Of a stretch of DNA of 64,000 nt, positions 63,710 to 64,000 are shown one piece after another. The notes under the pieces are model-generated. The model did no database searches. It was not told the DNA's origin and worked only from the letters and a program-made list of their open reading frames with translations. Numbering within the stretch: position 1 is the stretch's first letter; each line of letters starts with the position of its first letter. Both the position numbers and the translations under genes were made by a program. This DNA is from Rothia aerolata (GTDB taxonomy: Bacteria > Actinomycetota > Actinomycetes > Actinomycetales > Micrococcaceae): positions 1-64,000 of the forward strand of contig NZ_BMDC01000001.1 in NCBI RefSeq assembly GCF_014635585.1, written 5' to 3'.

Positions 63710-64000
63710 GTGACCGAGGGATTTAATCTCACGGCCAAGGAGGCCAAAGACCGGCATGTGCCGGTGATGCTTGACCGTTGTCTTGAGCTCCTCGCACCCG
63801 GAATCGAAAAGCCCGGTGCTGTGGTGATTGATGGAACGTTGGGTATGGGCGGCCATTCTGAGGCGATGCTTCAGCGCTTTCCCGATCTCACGGTGGTGGG
63901 GATTGACCGTGACCTGCAGGCCCACAGGTTGGCAGGGGAGCGCCTTGCCGCTTTTGGTGACCGTTTTAAGCCCGTTCATGCGGTCTACGATGAAATTCCG
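63710..64000 (+). CDS. rsmH: 16S rRNA (cytosine(1402)-N4)-methyltransferase, 5' part
   Basis: The first 97 residues of RsmH (MraW) are in the window; the gene runs off the end. [13 protein letters not shown] near 16-28 and [17 protein letters not shown] near 38-54 (SAM-binding) are characteristic, as is [12 protein letters not shown] start with AAAGGAG 7 bases upstream. It methylates C1402 of 16S rRNA and stands in its usual place after mraZ. Confidence 0.93.
   Translation, partial: MTEGFNLTAKEAKDRHVPVMLDRCLELLAPGIEKPGAVVIDGTLGMGGHSEAMLQRFPDLTVVGIDRDLQAHRLAGERLAAFGDRFKPVHAVYDEIP

Overview
The window is a stretch of high-GC Gram-positive (actinobacterial) chromosome. Proteins that point this way are mycothione reductase, the GcvH-GarA-FtsR cluster, a PknL-type kinase beside an Rv2175c-like protein, a class II DAHP synthase, and MraZ with DUF3040. 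Base composition, many GTG starts and overall gene content fit the Micrococcaceae, most likely Rothia. That genus call is an inference from protein resemblance, not a database match.

Layout. 1-553: the 3' end of a 23S rRNA gene with no 5S gene after it, then a terminator. 554-3518: a sodium:solute symporter with a small membrane partner, and a YcaC-type hydrolase behind two palindromic operators. 3750-13358: a conserved actinobacterial block (TPR protein, HAD phosphatase, small Rv1693-like protein, tlyA, nadK, recN, pyrG, NUDIX hydrolase, xerD). nadK-recN carries a LexA-type box. 13365-20220: a secreted nuclease and a beta-glucoside locus (licT, bglA, bglF) with an antiterminator leader. The nuclease, bglA and bglF each carry one frameshift. 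20381-25893: a methyltransferase, a CYP152 (OleT-like) P450, a three-gene DNA alkylation-repair operon (ogt-alkB-tag, minus strand) and an MFS exporter. 26030-29320: a DASS anion transporter and an MRB1590-like ABC ATPase.

29432-34788: glycerol catabolism (glpD-glpF-glpK) divergent from a SorC-type regulator. 34981-39542: a LysR regulator divergent from the bifunctional proline enzyme putA. 39656-42353: gcvH, garA, ftsR and a second merR. The DUF151 nuclease gene usual at this spot is absent. 42375-46927: an orphan ParA ATPase and pyruvate carboxylase. 46928-47595: a gene-free region holding the most unusual DNA in the window, a long hairpin followed by an array of GGTACAAG units arranged as a large inverted repeat. 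A second, degraded copy lies at 34845-34960. 47596-52604: mycothione reductase, and a tetR-transporter-peptidase group. 52751-64000: another conserved block leading into the division/cell-wall cluster (fadD, lipase, plsC-like, aroG, pknL, Rv2175c-like, polyprenyl synthase, dinB with SOS box, DUF3040, mraZ with its operator repeats, partial rsmH).

Most of the window is ordinary core genome. The points that merit follow-up are the GGTACAAG repeat element, the OleT-like P450, the Tag glycosylase that lacks every zinc ligand, the SOS box in front of nadK, the unusually long antiterminator RNA with frameshifts in the genes it controls, the GarA protein missing one phospho-acceptor threonine, and the rRNA operon without 5S.
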